Assembly: GCA_900472575.1 (NCBI GenBank)
Contig: UCIV01000018.1
Coordinates: 1 to 64,000, forward strand
DNA: 64,000 nt
Origin: Hyphomicrobiales bacterium
Lineage (GTDB): Bacteria > Pseudomonadota > Alphaproteobacteria > Rhizobiales > Rhizobiaceae
Direction: 5' to 3'
Under the pieces are notes generated by a model. It worked only from the letters and a program-made list of their open reading frames with translations, made no database searches and was not told the origin of the DNA. Of this stretch, positions 53,468 through 61,785 are shown one piece after another; position 1 is the stretch's first letter, and the number at the start of each line of letters is the position of its first letter. A program made the position numbers and the translations under genes.

Positions 53468-54802
53468 ATGACGGTTGGCCGCGAGAATTTGCTTTCCATT
53501 AACGGGCTGCGATTGAAGCAGGGGGAAAGGATACTTCTCGTCGAGGATTCCGTCGCGCTCTCGACCTTGCTCACCCAAAGACTGGAAGAGGAAACAGGGG
53601 CCACCGTCACACGCTGCGGCTCCCTCTCGGCGGCCCGCAAGAACATCGCCGAAGGCACGTTCCTGCTTGCCCTGACCGGCCTCAACCTCCCCGATGCCCC
53701 CAATGGCGAAATCCTCGACATGTTGCTGCAAGAGGAAATCCCGACAATCGTCTTCACGGCAATGTTCGATGCGGACACAAGGGAGCGCTGCACCAGGAAA
53801 AAGATCGTCGACTATATCGTCAAGGACGGCACAAAAACGGTAGACAAGGTTGTGCAGACCGTCAGCCGTATCCTTGCCAACAGCGCCCATAAGATACTTG
53901 TTGTCGATGACGCCCGCGCCGCCCGTTCGGAACTCTTCGAAATCCTCAGCCGTCAGAATTTCCACGTTCTGGAAGCGCGCTCGGGCAGGCAGGCACTTGA
54001 AATTCTGACGAGCGACGAGACGATCGATCTCGTCATCACCGACCACCACATGGCAGACATGGACGGATACGAGCTGACCCGCCGTATTCGCCAGACGCGT
54101 AATTCCGAACAGTTGCGCATCATCGGCATTTCGTCCTCGTCGGATCGGCTTCTGTCTGCGAGCTTCCTGAAAGCCGGAGCGTCGGATTTCATCTATCGGC
54201 CTTTCGTCCATGAAGAGCTCAAATGCCGCATCGACAACAATGTCGAGACACTGACACAGCTCAATCATCTCCGGCGCCTGGCGGAACAGGATTATCTCAC
54301 CGGCCTCGCCAACCGGCGCCATTTCTTCTCGACCATGCGCCAGCATGGCAGAGACGCCACGCAAGGCTCGATCGCCCTTCTCGATATCGACCACTTCAAG
54401 ACCGTGAACGACACCTACGGCCATGATGCCGGCGACGCCGTCTTGCAGGCGATTTCGCTCGTCATGGCTGACATGTGCATTCCGGCAAAGCACATGCCTG
54501 CCCGCATCGGCGGCGAGGAATTCGCCATATGCCTGAGCCAGCTGGACGCGTTTCAGGCACACTCCTTCTGCGAAGAACTGCGCAAAAGGATCGAAGAGCG
54601 TGTGATCGAGGTCGGTAACCGTTCCATATCAGCGACAATATCCATCGGCGTCGTCGAATTCGAGCCGGGTGAAACCTTTGAGAACCAGCTCAATGCAGCC
54701 GACCAGCTTCTTTATCTGGCAAAGGCAAATGGAAGAAATCGGGTTTACTCCACGCTCACGATCCCGGAGGCGATCAATGCGATTGCTTCCGCGGGCGGCT
54801 AG
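53468..54802 (+). CDS. PleD-like response regulator diguanylate cyclase
   Basis: A 444-residue protein with two receiver domains and a GGDEF domain. The first receiver (about 20-135) has lost its phosphoacceptor: LALTGLNLPD has Thr at residue 70 where Asp is expected. The second (about 142-260) keeps D192 in TDHHMADMDG. The cyclase domain (about 275-440) has GGEEF at 348-352; the upstream I-site position lacks RxxD. It should dimerise through the receivers on phosphorylation and make cyclic di-GMP, as PleD does. It is not next to divK here. GGAGAAAG precedes ATG 53468. Confidence 0.93.
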   Translation: MTVGRENLLSINGLRLKQGERILLVEDSVALSTLLTQRLEEETGATVTRCGSLSAARKNIAEGTFLLALTGLNLPDAPNGEILDMLLQEEIPTIVFTAMFDADTRERCTRKKIVDYIVKDGTKTVDKVVQTVSRILANSAHKILVVDDARAARSELFEILSRQNFHVLEARSGRQALEILTSDETIDLVITDHHMADMDGYELTRRIRQTRNSEQLRIIGISSSSDRLLSASFLKAGASDFIYRPFVHEELKCRIDNNVETLTQLNHLRRLAEQDYLTGLANRRHFFSTMRQHGRDATQGSIALLDIDHFKTVNDTYGHDAGDAVLQAISLVMADMCIPAKHMPARIGGEEFAICLSQLDAFQAHSFCEELRKRIEERVIEVGNRSISATISIGVVEFEPGETFENQLNAADQLLYLAKANGRNRVYSTLTIPEAINAIASAGG

Positions 54803-54950
54803 GTTGACGTGGGACCGCATTGATCCCTTGGCCACGGGCATCGGCTTCTTGCGTGATGCCTTCCACACCTCATGCAGAATGCTCGATGCATTGCAGCAAG
54901 CCATCGCTTCAGAACACTCGGCGAAGCGCAGCTTTCCGGCTTTACGTTAA
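54777..54950 (+). CDS. Possible 57-residue protein overlapping the cyclase gene
   Basis: An ORF in another frame starts inside the 3' end of the cyclase gene, overlapping it by 26 bases. The start is preceded by CGGAGG at 6 bases, a good ribosome-binding site. It reads MRLLPRAARLTWDRIDPLAT and continues with a helical stretch with two Cys/Met clusters. Third-position GC is about 65%, no lower than random local sequence would give. There is no recognised family, and conservation would decide. Confidence 0.25.
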   Translation: MRLLPRAARLTWDRIDPLATGIGFLRDAFHTSCRMLDALQQAIASEHSAKRSFPALR

Positions 54951-55139
54951 GAAAAGCGGCCGCGAGCTTATTTTGCCGTGCGCGGCATTTGCCCATAAGT
55001 GACTGAAATCAAATAAACAACATGACCACATGTCATAAAAGTTGTTAACTGGTGGGCTTTAGACGACTTTCCGCTGGCTATTAAACGTAAGTAGTATATT
55101 TATTAACAATAACATAGCTCCTTTGAACCCGAAAAACTG
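54951..55139. other. AT-rich intergenic region upstream of luxR
   Basis: This stretch, with the preceding 148 bases, separates the cyclase and LuxR genes (337 bases in all, or 189 if the small ORF is real). It is markedly AT-richer than its surroundings. ATGAC-cacat-GTCAT (55022-55036) is a short inverted repeat. A promoter for luxR is expected here, but no clear -35/-10 pair is seen. Confidence 0.5.
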
Positions 55140-55865
55140 ATGATAACTCACGAACGGCAGTCGGTGCTGAGCAGCGAGATATCTGCGGCCCATTCGCAAG
55201 AAGGTCTATTCTTGGCCTTGCGACGGGTTACGCATGAATTCAGTTTGCAGCACATCACCTTGCTCTCGCTGAATAATCCCGACGAAAAGCTGCTGTCTCG
55301 TATGATTGTGCAAAGCAGCATTCCTGAGCCGTATTTTGCGGAATTCGACCGCAAGCGCCTGCTCGAAAAATGCGCTCTTGCCGATATCATCATCCAGTCG
55401 AAGTTACCGTTCTGCTGGTCTATTGGGGATCCGCTTCAATCTCGTCCCTTCCCTGTCGACAGCGCTATCGAAGATCTTCAGCGGCGCTACGGATTGATCA
55501 CCAGTGTCGCAATGACACTTCATTCACTTGAAGGCGAGCGCTTCATCATGCGCTTTGATGGCGCCCGCCCTCGCCTCACCCAGGTCGAGCTCAACGAGAT
55601 CGGCATGATCACCCTGCATTCGTTCGATATGTTCGAAAAGATCAGGCGCAACGAACGCAAGGCAACGCCCTCTCCCCTCACAGTTCGCGAACTCGAAGTG
55701 GTGCGCTGGACAGCTCAGGGCAAGACCTCGGTCGAGATCGGCCAAATACTCACCTTGTCCGATCACACGGTAAACGCCTACATGACCAACGCCATCAAAA
55801 AACTCGATTGTGTCAACCGCACCCAGCTTGTAGCGAAGGCTCTCAGACTTAGGCTTATTGCATAG
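55140..55865 (+). CDS. LuxR-family regulator with autoinducer-binding-like domain
   Basis: A 241-residue regulator. The N-terminal about 160 residues fit the autoinducer-binding fold (HITLLSLNNPDEKLLSRMIV ... LPFCWSIGDPLQSRPF). The C-terminal HTH_LuxR is TVRELEVVRWTAQGKTSVEI and continues LTLSDHTVNAYMTNAIKKLD. No LuxI synthase gene is present, so it may be a solo receptor or a VisN/VisR-like protein. ATG 55140 has no strong ribosome-binding site. It is followed 33 bases later by a PAS-fold gene on the same strand. Confidence 0.85.
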   Translation: MITHERQSVLSSEISAAHSQEGLFLALRRVTHEFSLQHITLLSLNNPDEKLLSRMIVQSSIPEPYFAEFDRKRLLEKCALADIIIQSKLPFCWSIGDPLQSRPFPVDSAIEDLQRRYGLITSVAMTLHSLEGERFIMRFDGARPRLTQVELNEIGMITLHSFDMFEKIRRNERKATPSPLTVRELEVVRWTAQGKTSVEIGQILTLSDHTVNAYMTNAIKKLDCVNRTQLVAKALRLRLIA

Positions 55866-55898
55866 ATCAAAGCAGCCCCGGCTGGAGAAAAACTGAAA

Positions 55899-56369
55899 TT
55901 GGCATCCTGGATCGAGCATTCGCGCAAACCTTACGAGGCCCAACACCAGCTTGTCGGCTTGAGCGATAGGGAAGTTCTGGAACTTGTCGGCTCGTTTCGC
56001 CTCTGCGGCTTCTGGCGCTTCAACGTCGACAGCGGCCATCTATTCGGCACGATCGAATACTGCCAGATTTTCGGAATTACGCATTGCGACGGACCACTTG
56101 ATCTTGTCAGGCTCAGTGCGGCCATCCATCCCGATGACCTGACGGTGATGATGGAAACTTTTGAGCGCGCGAGCGCCTCGCAACTGACCTTCCACAATCT
56201 CTATCGAGTAAAGACAGACCCCACGAACTTCAAGTTCGTCCGCAGCGTCGGAAAATTCCGCGCAGACGGCGCAGGACAGGGTGACGTCATCGGCATGACA
56301 TACGAACTCTTCCCACAGGCAAGTACGACGATCGGTTTCATCCCCGACGAAGATCTTCTCAGGGGCTGA
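55899..56369 (+). CDS. Single PAS-fold protein
   Basis: A 156-residue protein made mainly of one PAS domain (about residues 28-145: FRLCGFWRFNVDSGHLFGTI ... AIHPDDLTVMMETFERA ... FVRSVGKFRADGAGQG). There is no output domain. The most likely start is TTG 55899, with GGAG 11 bases upstream; this is uncertain. It follows luxR closely and may be co-transcribed. Ligand unknown. Confidence 0.7.
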   Translation: MASWIEHSRKPYEAQHQLVGLSDREVLELVGSFRLCGFWRFNVDSGHLFGTIEYCQIFGITHCDGPLDLVRLSAAIHPDDLTVMMETFERASASQLTFHNLYRVKTDPTNFKFVRSVGKFRADGAGQGDVIGMTYELFPQASTTIGFIPDEDLLRG

Positions 56370-56485
56370 CCAACTTGCTTTACCTCGTGTCCTCCGAAAG
56401 TGTTCACCGCTTTCGGGAAAAAGACATGCGGTAAACGCAAAGAGCGAAACCATGGCAAGCGAATCTGGAAGATTCGCGACAAGCT

Positions 56486-57649
56486 TTAGCGGTCGAGCAC
56501 CAGCCGGATCTCCACCAGATTGGAGCGGACCCGTAGGGTATAAAAGCCCATCACCGCAAGATGGGTCGGCATGATCCAGCCATCTTCGGCACCGTTTGAA
56601 ATGATGGCCGGCTGGATGCGCAGCGCTGCCTGCATCTGTTTCAGCATGTCGGTCCACAACGGAGCGAGATTACGCTCGCGAATGACCTGCGAGAAATCAG
56701 CGCCAGCAGCAGACAGAATTGCATAATAGCCGTAAATCTGCCCATAGGCGAACCAGAAACGGTCATCCGCCCGCGTGTCGAACCAACCGCCGTTATAGTT
56801 TTCCGAACGCTCGCGAAGGATGGCAGACGTGCCGCCGAGATCGTTCGCCACACGGTCGATGAACTGCACGAGATTGTCGGCGCGGCTGTCGAATGTTGCC
56901 GAGCAGTTGCCCAGCTCGGTGTTGAACTTGTGCAGGCTGTTGATCGCCGCCCGATAATAGCTCGGCGTCGGCGTCTTCGGGCCAAACGGGCTCAATCCGA
57001 AATACCAGGAATATTCGTCGAACTGCAGATTGCTGCGCGCATCCTGAAGATTGGTATTGACGCCAGAAGTTCCCCGCATCCGCGCCAGCGTATCGACCAG
57101 CTCCACCGAGGTGCGGCGCACGGCCTGGTTCACGCCGCGCTGGAACGACGCCTTGTTATCGAGGAAAGGCGTATGGTCCCAGTCCATCCCGAAAAAGCCG
57201 AGACGGTAGAGAAGCATGGAGGATATCCACGCATTCTGGTTGACGTTCATGTCGGTGAGATCGGCCGCCGCATCCGCGATAGCGGATGTCTGGCATTGCT
57301 TGGCGGCAGCTATACCGGACGTGCCGGCAGTCTGCGCCTGCGCTTGAGCCTCGACACCGGGTACAGGTAACTCCTGGCCGGCAGGCATGTTGCGCTCGTT
57401 CCATCGATAGGTGTCAACGAAATTCGGATCGAAGCCGCGCCAGACCTGCGTCTGCCAGATGAAATAACCGTATAAGGCAACGAGCAGCACTGCGAAGATC
57501 GCAATCGGACCCTTCACCCAGAGACGGCGTCCCCGATACCAGCCATGCGCCGCCATCAGCGGCCAAATCAACCACGCGACCAATATCCGGACGCCACGCC
57601 CGATGGCAGCAGCCACGCCTTTGAAGAATCCGGTGATCTGGTCGCGCAT
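56486..57649 (-). CDS. DUF2333 family protein
   Basis: A 387-residue protein with one strong helix near residues 48-68 and a large periplasmic domain. It matches DUF2333, a family restricted mainly to proteobacteria, with the segments MNVNQNAWISSMLLYRLGFF, PFLDNKASFQRGVNQAVRRT and GYYAILSAAGADF. Function unknown. AGGAGG precedes ATG 57649. The next gene on the same strand (57792-58655) starts 143 bases upstream and may be in the same operon. Confidence 0.85.
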   Translation of the reverse strand: MRDQITGFFKGVAAAIGRGVRILVAWLIWPLMAAHGWYRGRRLWVKGPIAIFAVLLVALYGYFIWQTQVWRGFDPNFVDTYRWNERNMPAGQELPVPGVEAQAQAQTAGTSGIAAAKQCQTSAIADAAADLTDMNVNQNAWISSMLLYRLGFFGMDWDHTPFLDNKASFQRGVNQAVRRTSVELVDTLARMRGTSGVNTNLQDARSNLQFDEYSWYFGLSPFGPKTPTPSYYRAAINSLHKFNTELGNCSATFDSRADNLVQFIDRVANDLGGTSAILRERSENYNGGWFDTRADDRFWFAYGQIYGYYAILSAAGADFSQVIRERNLAPLWTDMLKQMQAALRIQPAIISNGAEDGWIMPTHLAVMGFYTLRVRSNLVEIRLVLDR

Positions 57650-57791
57650 CTAGTCCTCCTGGAAGCCGATCGGTCACCGCTGACATATGATGCCGATCCA
57701 TCGAGTACAACACTTGCCATAGGCAGGACTGGAACAAATTCGAAAGGGATAACGTCGCACTCCCGTTTCGGAAGGTTTCGTAGCCGATATT

Positions 57792-58655
57792 TCACGCATC
57801 CTCGAAACGCTTGGCAAATGCGATATCGGTCCTCTGCCGGCTGCGATCGAGCCTCGCGCCCGGCAAAAGACCGTTTCCGAGGCGCCAGACCGGCCTGGAA
57901 AGGTGCGGATAGGCATCAGGCGAAAGGCTATGCGCCTCCCTTTCACGATCGAAGGAAAGCATGACCGAATAGAGATCGAGAAGGTTCTCGATATCGAAGC
58001 CAAGCTTCTGCAAAAGCAGGTTCAGATCGCGCACACCGCTATTAAAGGCACGCGAAACCGGATCGACCAGGCCAATCATGCTTTCGAAAGCCGGACCGTA
58101 TTCGCTTGCGCCTTCATTCCCTTCGCCGAGCCTCGCTGACACTCCCGCCACGTCGCTCACCTTGAAAGCTGCGAGCATTGTCAGCGCGTCTTCAGCCGCT
58201 ATCCGCTGGCCGATCACGGTCTGGCGATGCGTCTCGATAAGCCCCGCCAGCCTGTCCGCCCGGCCAAGGATCGTCCGCAACCGCTCGACCCCACCGGCTC
58301 TCGCTGCTCGCCTTTCGATCCGGCGGCGCATTGCCTTTCTGGAAAACAAGCCGAGAAACAGGTCACTCGCCAGCGGGGTTTCCCTGTCGTTGAAAATTGC
58401 CCGCTGCTCGTCGACGGCAGCGCCGATCTCTGCCACATGTGCCGCGAGTTCGGGATAGACGCTTTTCTGCAGCATAAGCAGTGCCAAGCGTCGCGCGCCA
58501 AGTTCGTCAAAAGCGTCGCCTTGCAGCAGCCGCGGCGTGCTCATCGGCCCGGGGATCACTGCCAGCAAATGCGTGCCGGCTTCAACGACAGCTTTCAGAC
58601 CGGCGCGAATTTCGGCCACCGTGTCCTCGAAGCGAGTGGAACTCTCTACCTTCAT
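57792..58655 (-). CDS. Conserved hypothetical protein, 287 residues
   Basis: A soluble, mainly helical protein, Leu/Ala/Arg-rich, starting MKVESSTRFEDTVAEIRAGL. There are no signal, membrane helix or recognised motif. GGGAGGAAGAG precedes ATG 58655, so the start is well supported. It lies upstream of the DUF2333 gene on the same strand and downstream of the pseudoazurin terminator. Function unknown. Confidence 0.7.
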   Translation of the reverse strand: MKVESSTRFEDTVAEIRAGLKAVVEAGTHLLAVIPGPMSTPRLLQGDAFDELGARRLALLMLQKSVYPELAAHVAEIGAAVDEQRAIFNDRETPLASDLFLGLFSRKAMRRRIERRAARAGGVERLRTILGRADRLAGLIETHRQTVIGQRIAAEDALTMLAAFKVSDVAGVSARLGEGNEGASEYGPAFESMIGLVDPVSRAFNSGVRDLNLLLQKLGFDIENLLDLYSVMLSFDREREAHSLSPDAYPHLSRPVWRLGNGLLPGARLDRSRQRTDIAFAKRFEDA

Positions 58656-58683
58656 CTCTTCCTCCCTACCCGGAGAAAGAAAT

Positions 58684-58716
58684 AGGGCCGCTGCGCATTT
58701 TGACGACAGCGGCCCT
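58684..58716 (-). terminator. Intrinsic terminator of pseudoazurin gene
   Basis: AGGGCCGCTG pairs with CAGCGGCCCT, a perfect 10-bp stem. On the minus strand ATTTCTTTCT follows. It lies 72 bases past the pseudoazurin stop codon. Confidence 0.8.
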
Positions 58717-58787
58717 GCAATAATAACTAGGTGATAAAAAGGGTAATGCTTAGGTGATGAAAAGTTCTGGTTTGAAAAACGGCAAGC

Positions 58788-59237
58788 TCAGAGACCGAGC
58801 TTTGCAATCTCGGCGTCGAGGCGTTCCTTTGCCTTCTTCGGCATCTTGGCGGCCTTGACTGCGTCAATGTTGGATGGTGCGTCACCGACGACAACGAGCG
58901 CAATCATGCCCATGCCGAAATGTGGCGTGCACTTGAAGACATAGGCCCCGGCCTGATCGACGGTCACAACCAGATCCTGGCTGATCTTGCCCTTGATATC
59001 GGCCACACCTTCCGGAACCAGACCTGGCATGGAAGCCGCATCGTGCCCCTTGTCGACAGAGACAAACTTGATCGTATCGCCCGGAGCGGCCTTCACGGCG
59101 GCCGGTTCGAAGACCATTGCCTGACCGTCAGAGCCCTTGTTGAGCATCTTGATCTCGATTTCGGCGGACAGTGCCGGCAAGGCCAGCAGAACCGCGCCAG
59201 CAGCCAGCGTGGCGGTCTTCAGTATCGTTCTGATCAT
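58788..59237 (-). CDS. Pseudoazurin (blue copper electron carrier)
   Basis: A 149-residue periplasmic protein with a Sec signal (MIRTILKTATLAAGAVLLAL ... LSA). Type 1 copper ligands are all present: His in DKGHDAASM, and Cys, His and Met in FKCTPHFGMGM. It donates electrons to nitrite or nitrous oxide reductase in denitrifiers; no such reductase is in this window. AGGAG precedes ATG 59237. An FNR/NnrR-type box and a -10 lie upstream, consistent with low-oxygen or NO-linked expression. Confidence 0.94.
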   Translation of the reverse strand: MIRTILKTATLAAGAVLLALPALSAEIEIKMLNKGSDGQAMVFEPAAVKAAPGDTIKFVSVDKGHDAASMPGLVPEGVADIKGKISQDLVVTVDQAGAYVFKCTPHFGMGMIALVVVGDAPSNIDAVKAAKMPKKAKERLDAEIAKLGL

Positions 59238-59280
59238 CGAATTCTCCTGCGAGGGTCCGCGGCACGACCGCGATGAGTGC

Positions 59281-59321
59281 GTTTTACCGCTGCAGGACTT
59301 TGGCGCTTTGACATTGGTCAA
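59281..59321 (-). promoter_or_regulatory. FNR/FixK/NnrR-type box and -10 of pseudoazurin gene
   Basis: TTGAC-N4-GTCAA (59308-59321) is a perfect dyad fitting the TTGAT-N4-ATCAA anaerobox and the looser TTG-N8-CAA NnrR pattern. On the minus strand TAAAAC (59286-59281) follows at a distance that places the box centre at about -41 from the predicted start near 59274, the class II activator position. Confidence 0.7.
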
Positions 59322-59366
59322 TAGAACGAAGCCTCCCCGTTTTTTTAGGGGGCTGGCGCCGAGGGC

Positions 59367-59948
59367 TTAGTCGCAGCGCATCTTTTCTTCCCAATGCCGC
59401 CGGCAAAGTGAAACGTATTTCTCATTGCCGCCCACCTCGACCTGAGCGCCCTCGCGGATCACCTCGCCTGCCCCGTCCACCCTGACGACCATCGTCGCCT
59501 TGCGGCCACAATGGCAAATGGTTCGGACTTCCCGCAACTCGTCGGCAATCGCCAGCAGTTCATACGACCCCGGAAACAGCTTGCCCTGAAAATCGGTGCG
59601 CAAACCATAGGCCATGACGGGAATACCGACCCGGTCCGAGACCCGCGCCAGTTGCCATACCTGCTCTGCCGAAAGAAACTGTGCCTCGTCGACGAAAACG
59701 CAGGCAATCGGTTCCTGAGTGTGCATGTCAGCGATGGCCGTAAAAAGATCATCGTTCTGGCCAAAGGGGATAGCTTCGGAAGAAAGCCCTATGCGTGAAG
59801 CGACCTTACCCTTGCCGGCTCGCTCATCCAGCGCAGCGATAAAGATCACCGTGCGCATGCCGCGTTCCCGATAATTGTAGGAGGCCTGCAAGAGCATCGT
59901 CGACTTGCCGGCGTTCATCGTCGCGTAATGGAAATAGAGCTTGGCCAT
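59367..59948 (-). CDS. tdk: Thymidine kinase
   Basis: A 193-residue TK1-type kinase that phosphorylates thymidine for salvage. Walker A is [10 protein letters not shown], the Walker B-like segment is [11 protein letters not shown], and the zinc-binding Cys/His are in [11 protein letters not shown] and the CRRHWEEK tail. ATG 59948 gives the family length; a longer frame upstream is not supported. No strong ribosome-binding site immediately before the ATG (GGAGGG is 16 bases away). Confidence 0.94.
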   Translation of the reverse strand: MAKLYFHYATMNAGKSTMLLQASYNYRERGMRTVIFIAALDERAGKGKVASRIGLSSEAIPFGQNDDLFTAIADMHTQEPIACVFVDEAQFLSAEQVWQLARVSDRVGIPVMAYGLRTDFQGKLFPGSYELLAIADELREVRTICHCGRKATMVVRVDGAGEVIREGAQVEVGGNEKYVSLCRRHWEEKMRCD

Positions 59949-60032
59949 GGCTGGCGTTTTCTTACCCTCCGGCGGCAAGCGGAAGACAGGCCGCCGGATA
60001 ACCACAGATTTTTGCGGGTGGCTCGCGGCCGT

Positions 60033-61037
60033 TTAGCCGAACAGCGTCACGATATGATAGGTCAGATAGGAGATCAGGGCCGCAGCCGGCATGGTCACGA
60101 TCCAGGCGATCACGATATTGCCGGCAAGCCCCCAGCGCACCGCTGAGACGCGCCGCGCAGCACCGACACCGACGATCGCGCCGGTGATCGTGTGGGTGGT
60201 CGAAACCGGAATGCCAAGCCAGGTCGCACCGAACAGGGTCAGCGCGCCACCCGTCTCGGCGCAAAAGCCCTGCATCGGGTTCAGCCGCGTGATCTTGGAT
60301 CCCATCGTGTGAACGATCCGCCAGCCGCCGAACAGCGTGCCGAGCGCCATGGCCGACTGGCAGGTGATGACCACCCAGAAGGGCACGTAGAACTCCGACC
60401 CCAGATAACCCTGGCTAAACAGCAGCACTGCGATGATCCCCATCGTCTTCTGCGCATCATTGCCGCCATGGCCGAGCGAATAGAGCGAGGCGGAAACGAA
60501 CTGCATGATGCGAAAGGTCCGGTCGACCGCAAACGGCGTCTGGCGCACGAAAATCCAGGAGACGGTAAGAACCAGCACCAGCGCCAGGAAAAACCCGATT
60601 GCCGGCGACAGGAAGATCGCACCCGCGGTTTTCAGGAAGCCACCCCAGACGATCGAGGAAATCCCCACCTTTGCAAGCCCGGCGCCGATCAGACCGCCGA
60701 CCAGTGCATGCGAAGAACTGGACGGGATCCCGAATATCCAGGTGACGATATTCCAGATGATCGCTCCCATCAGCGCCGCAAAGATGACCGCAGGCGAGAC
60801 GATGCCCGGATCGATGATGCCGGTTCCAAGCGTTTCGGCCACATGCAGGCCGAAGAACATGAAGGCGATGAAATTGAAAAAGGCGGCCCAGGCCACCGCA
60901 TATTGCGGCTTCAGCACGCGGGTCGAGACAATCGTCGCGATCGAGTTTGCCGCATCATGCAGGCCATTGAGAAAATCGAAGAACAGCGCGATGCCGATCA
61001 ATCCGACCAGCAGCGGAAAGGCGAGTGTCAGGTCCAT
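60033..61037 (-). CDS. pit: Inorganic phosphate transporter (PiT family)
   Basis: A 334-residue symporter with about ten helices. The PiT repeats are visible: FDFLNGLHDAANSIATIVST near the N-terminus and GHGGNDAQKTMGI in the second half. It imports phosphate, probably as a metal-phosphate complex, with a proton. Its ATG overlaps the DUF47 stop (TGATG, 61037), so the two are translationally coupled. This is the orfA-pit arrangement known from S. meliloti, where PhoB represses it under phosphate limitation. Confidence 0.95.
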   Translation of the reverse strand: MDLTLAFPLLVGLIGIALFFDFLNGLHDAANSIATIVSTRVLKPQYAVAWAAFFNFIAFMFFGLHVAETLGTGIIDPGIVSPAVIFAALMGAIIWNIVTWIFGIPSSSSHALVGGLIGAGLAKVGISSIVWGGFLKTAGAIFLSPAIGFFLALVLVLTVSWIFVRQTPFAVDRTFRIMQFVSASLYSLGHGGNDAQKTMGIIAVLLFSQGYLGSEFYVPFWVVITCQSAMALGTLFGGWRIVHTMGSKITRLNPMQGFCAETGGALTLFGATWLGIPVSTTHTITGAIVGVGAARRVSAVRWGLAGNIVIAWIVTMPAAALISYLTYHIVTLFG

Positions 61038-61681
61038 CAAACGTTCTCGATCACGATACCGCTGATCTCATTGGCGACATCCTCGAAGCGGTCGACGACC
61101 TTTTCGAGTTCGCCGTAGATCTCGCTGCCGATCATGTAGGCCATGGCATTGCCGGAAGCGCCGTGCCGCTGGAACAGATCCTTGAGACCCTGGTCATGCA
61201 GATCATCGGAGCGACCCTCGACCCGCATCACCTCTTCCGCAATCGCGCTGAGCCGCTGCGCATTGGCGCCGAGCTTGTCGAGCAGCGGGATGGCTTCCGC
61301 AACGAGATGCGCCGCCTTGACGACCTCTTCGCCCATCTGCCGCATCAAGGGATCGAACTCCGACTGCTCGAACAGTCGAATGGTCTTCACCGTCTTGTGC
61401 ATCATGTCGATCGCATCATCCATCGACTGGATCAGATCCTTGATGTCGCCGCGATCGAAAGGGGTGATGAAGCTGCGACGAACCGCAAGCAGTACGTCGC
61501 GGGTAATGTCGTCCGCACGATCCTCGAGTGTGACGATGCGCTCGCAATTCGCCTCGACATCCTTTCCGTTGAGAAGCTCGCCAAGCGCTTCGGCCGCCTC
61601 CACGACGGTCCGCGAATGTTCGGAAAACATGTCGAAGAACTTGTCTTCGCGCGGCATCAACTTCCGGAAAATACTCATCAT
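61037..61681 (-). CDS. DUF47 (PhoU-like) protein, orfA/pap type
   Basis: A 214-residue helical protein of the DUF47 family, which resembles PhoU and is nearly always encoded with PiT. Conserved PhoU-like segments include TPFDRGDIKDLIQSMDDAID and EGRSDDLHDQGLKDLF. It is thought to modulate Pit activity. It is the first gene of the operon; two ATGs (61681, 61678) are adjacent, with AGGGA upstream. A Pho-box-like site lies 35-56 bases upstream. Confidence 0.92.
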   Translation of the reverse strand: MMSIFRKLMPREDKFFDMFSEHSRTVVEAAEALGELLNGKDVEANCERIVTLEDRADDITRDVLLAVRRSFITPFDRGDIKDLIQSMDDAIDMMHKTVKTIRLFEQSEFDPLMRQMGEEVVKAAHLVAEAIPLLDKLGANAQRLSAIAEEVMRVEGRSDDLHDQGLKDLFQRHGASGNAMAYMIGSEIYGELEKVVDRFEDVANEISGIVIENV

Positions 61682-61715
61682 GGCAATAATCCCTGCTGCG
61701 GCACCAACATCAGGG

Positions 61716-61737
61716 CCGTCACAAAACCGTCATAAAA
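61716..61737. promoter_or_regulatory. Pho-box-like direct repeat
   Basis: CCGTCAC-AAAA-CCGTCAT-AAAA is a direct repeat with 11-base spacing, close to the PhoB consensus CTGTCAT-N4-CTGTCAT. It lies 35-56 bases upstream of DUF47-pit and 49 bases upstream of the divergent NUDIX gene, so it could act on either. Confidence 0.65.
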
Positions 61738-61785
61738 GCCATCGGACGGCTGGAATCAACCGCAAAAATCGGCATTTAAACGAGC

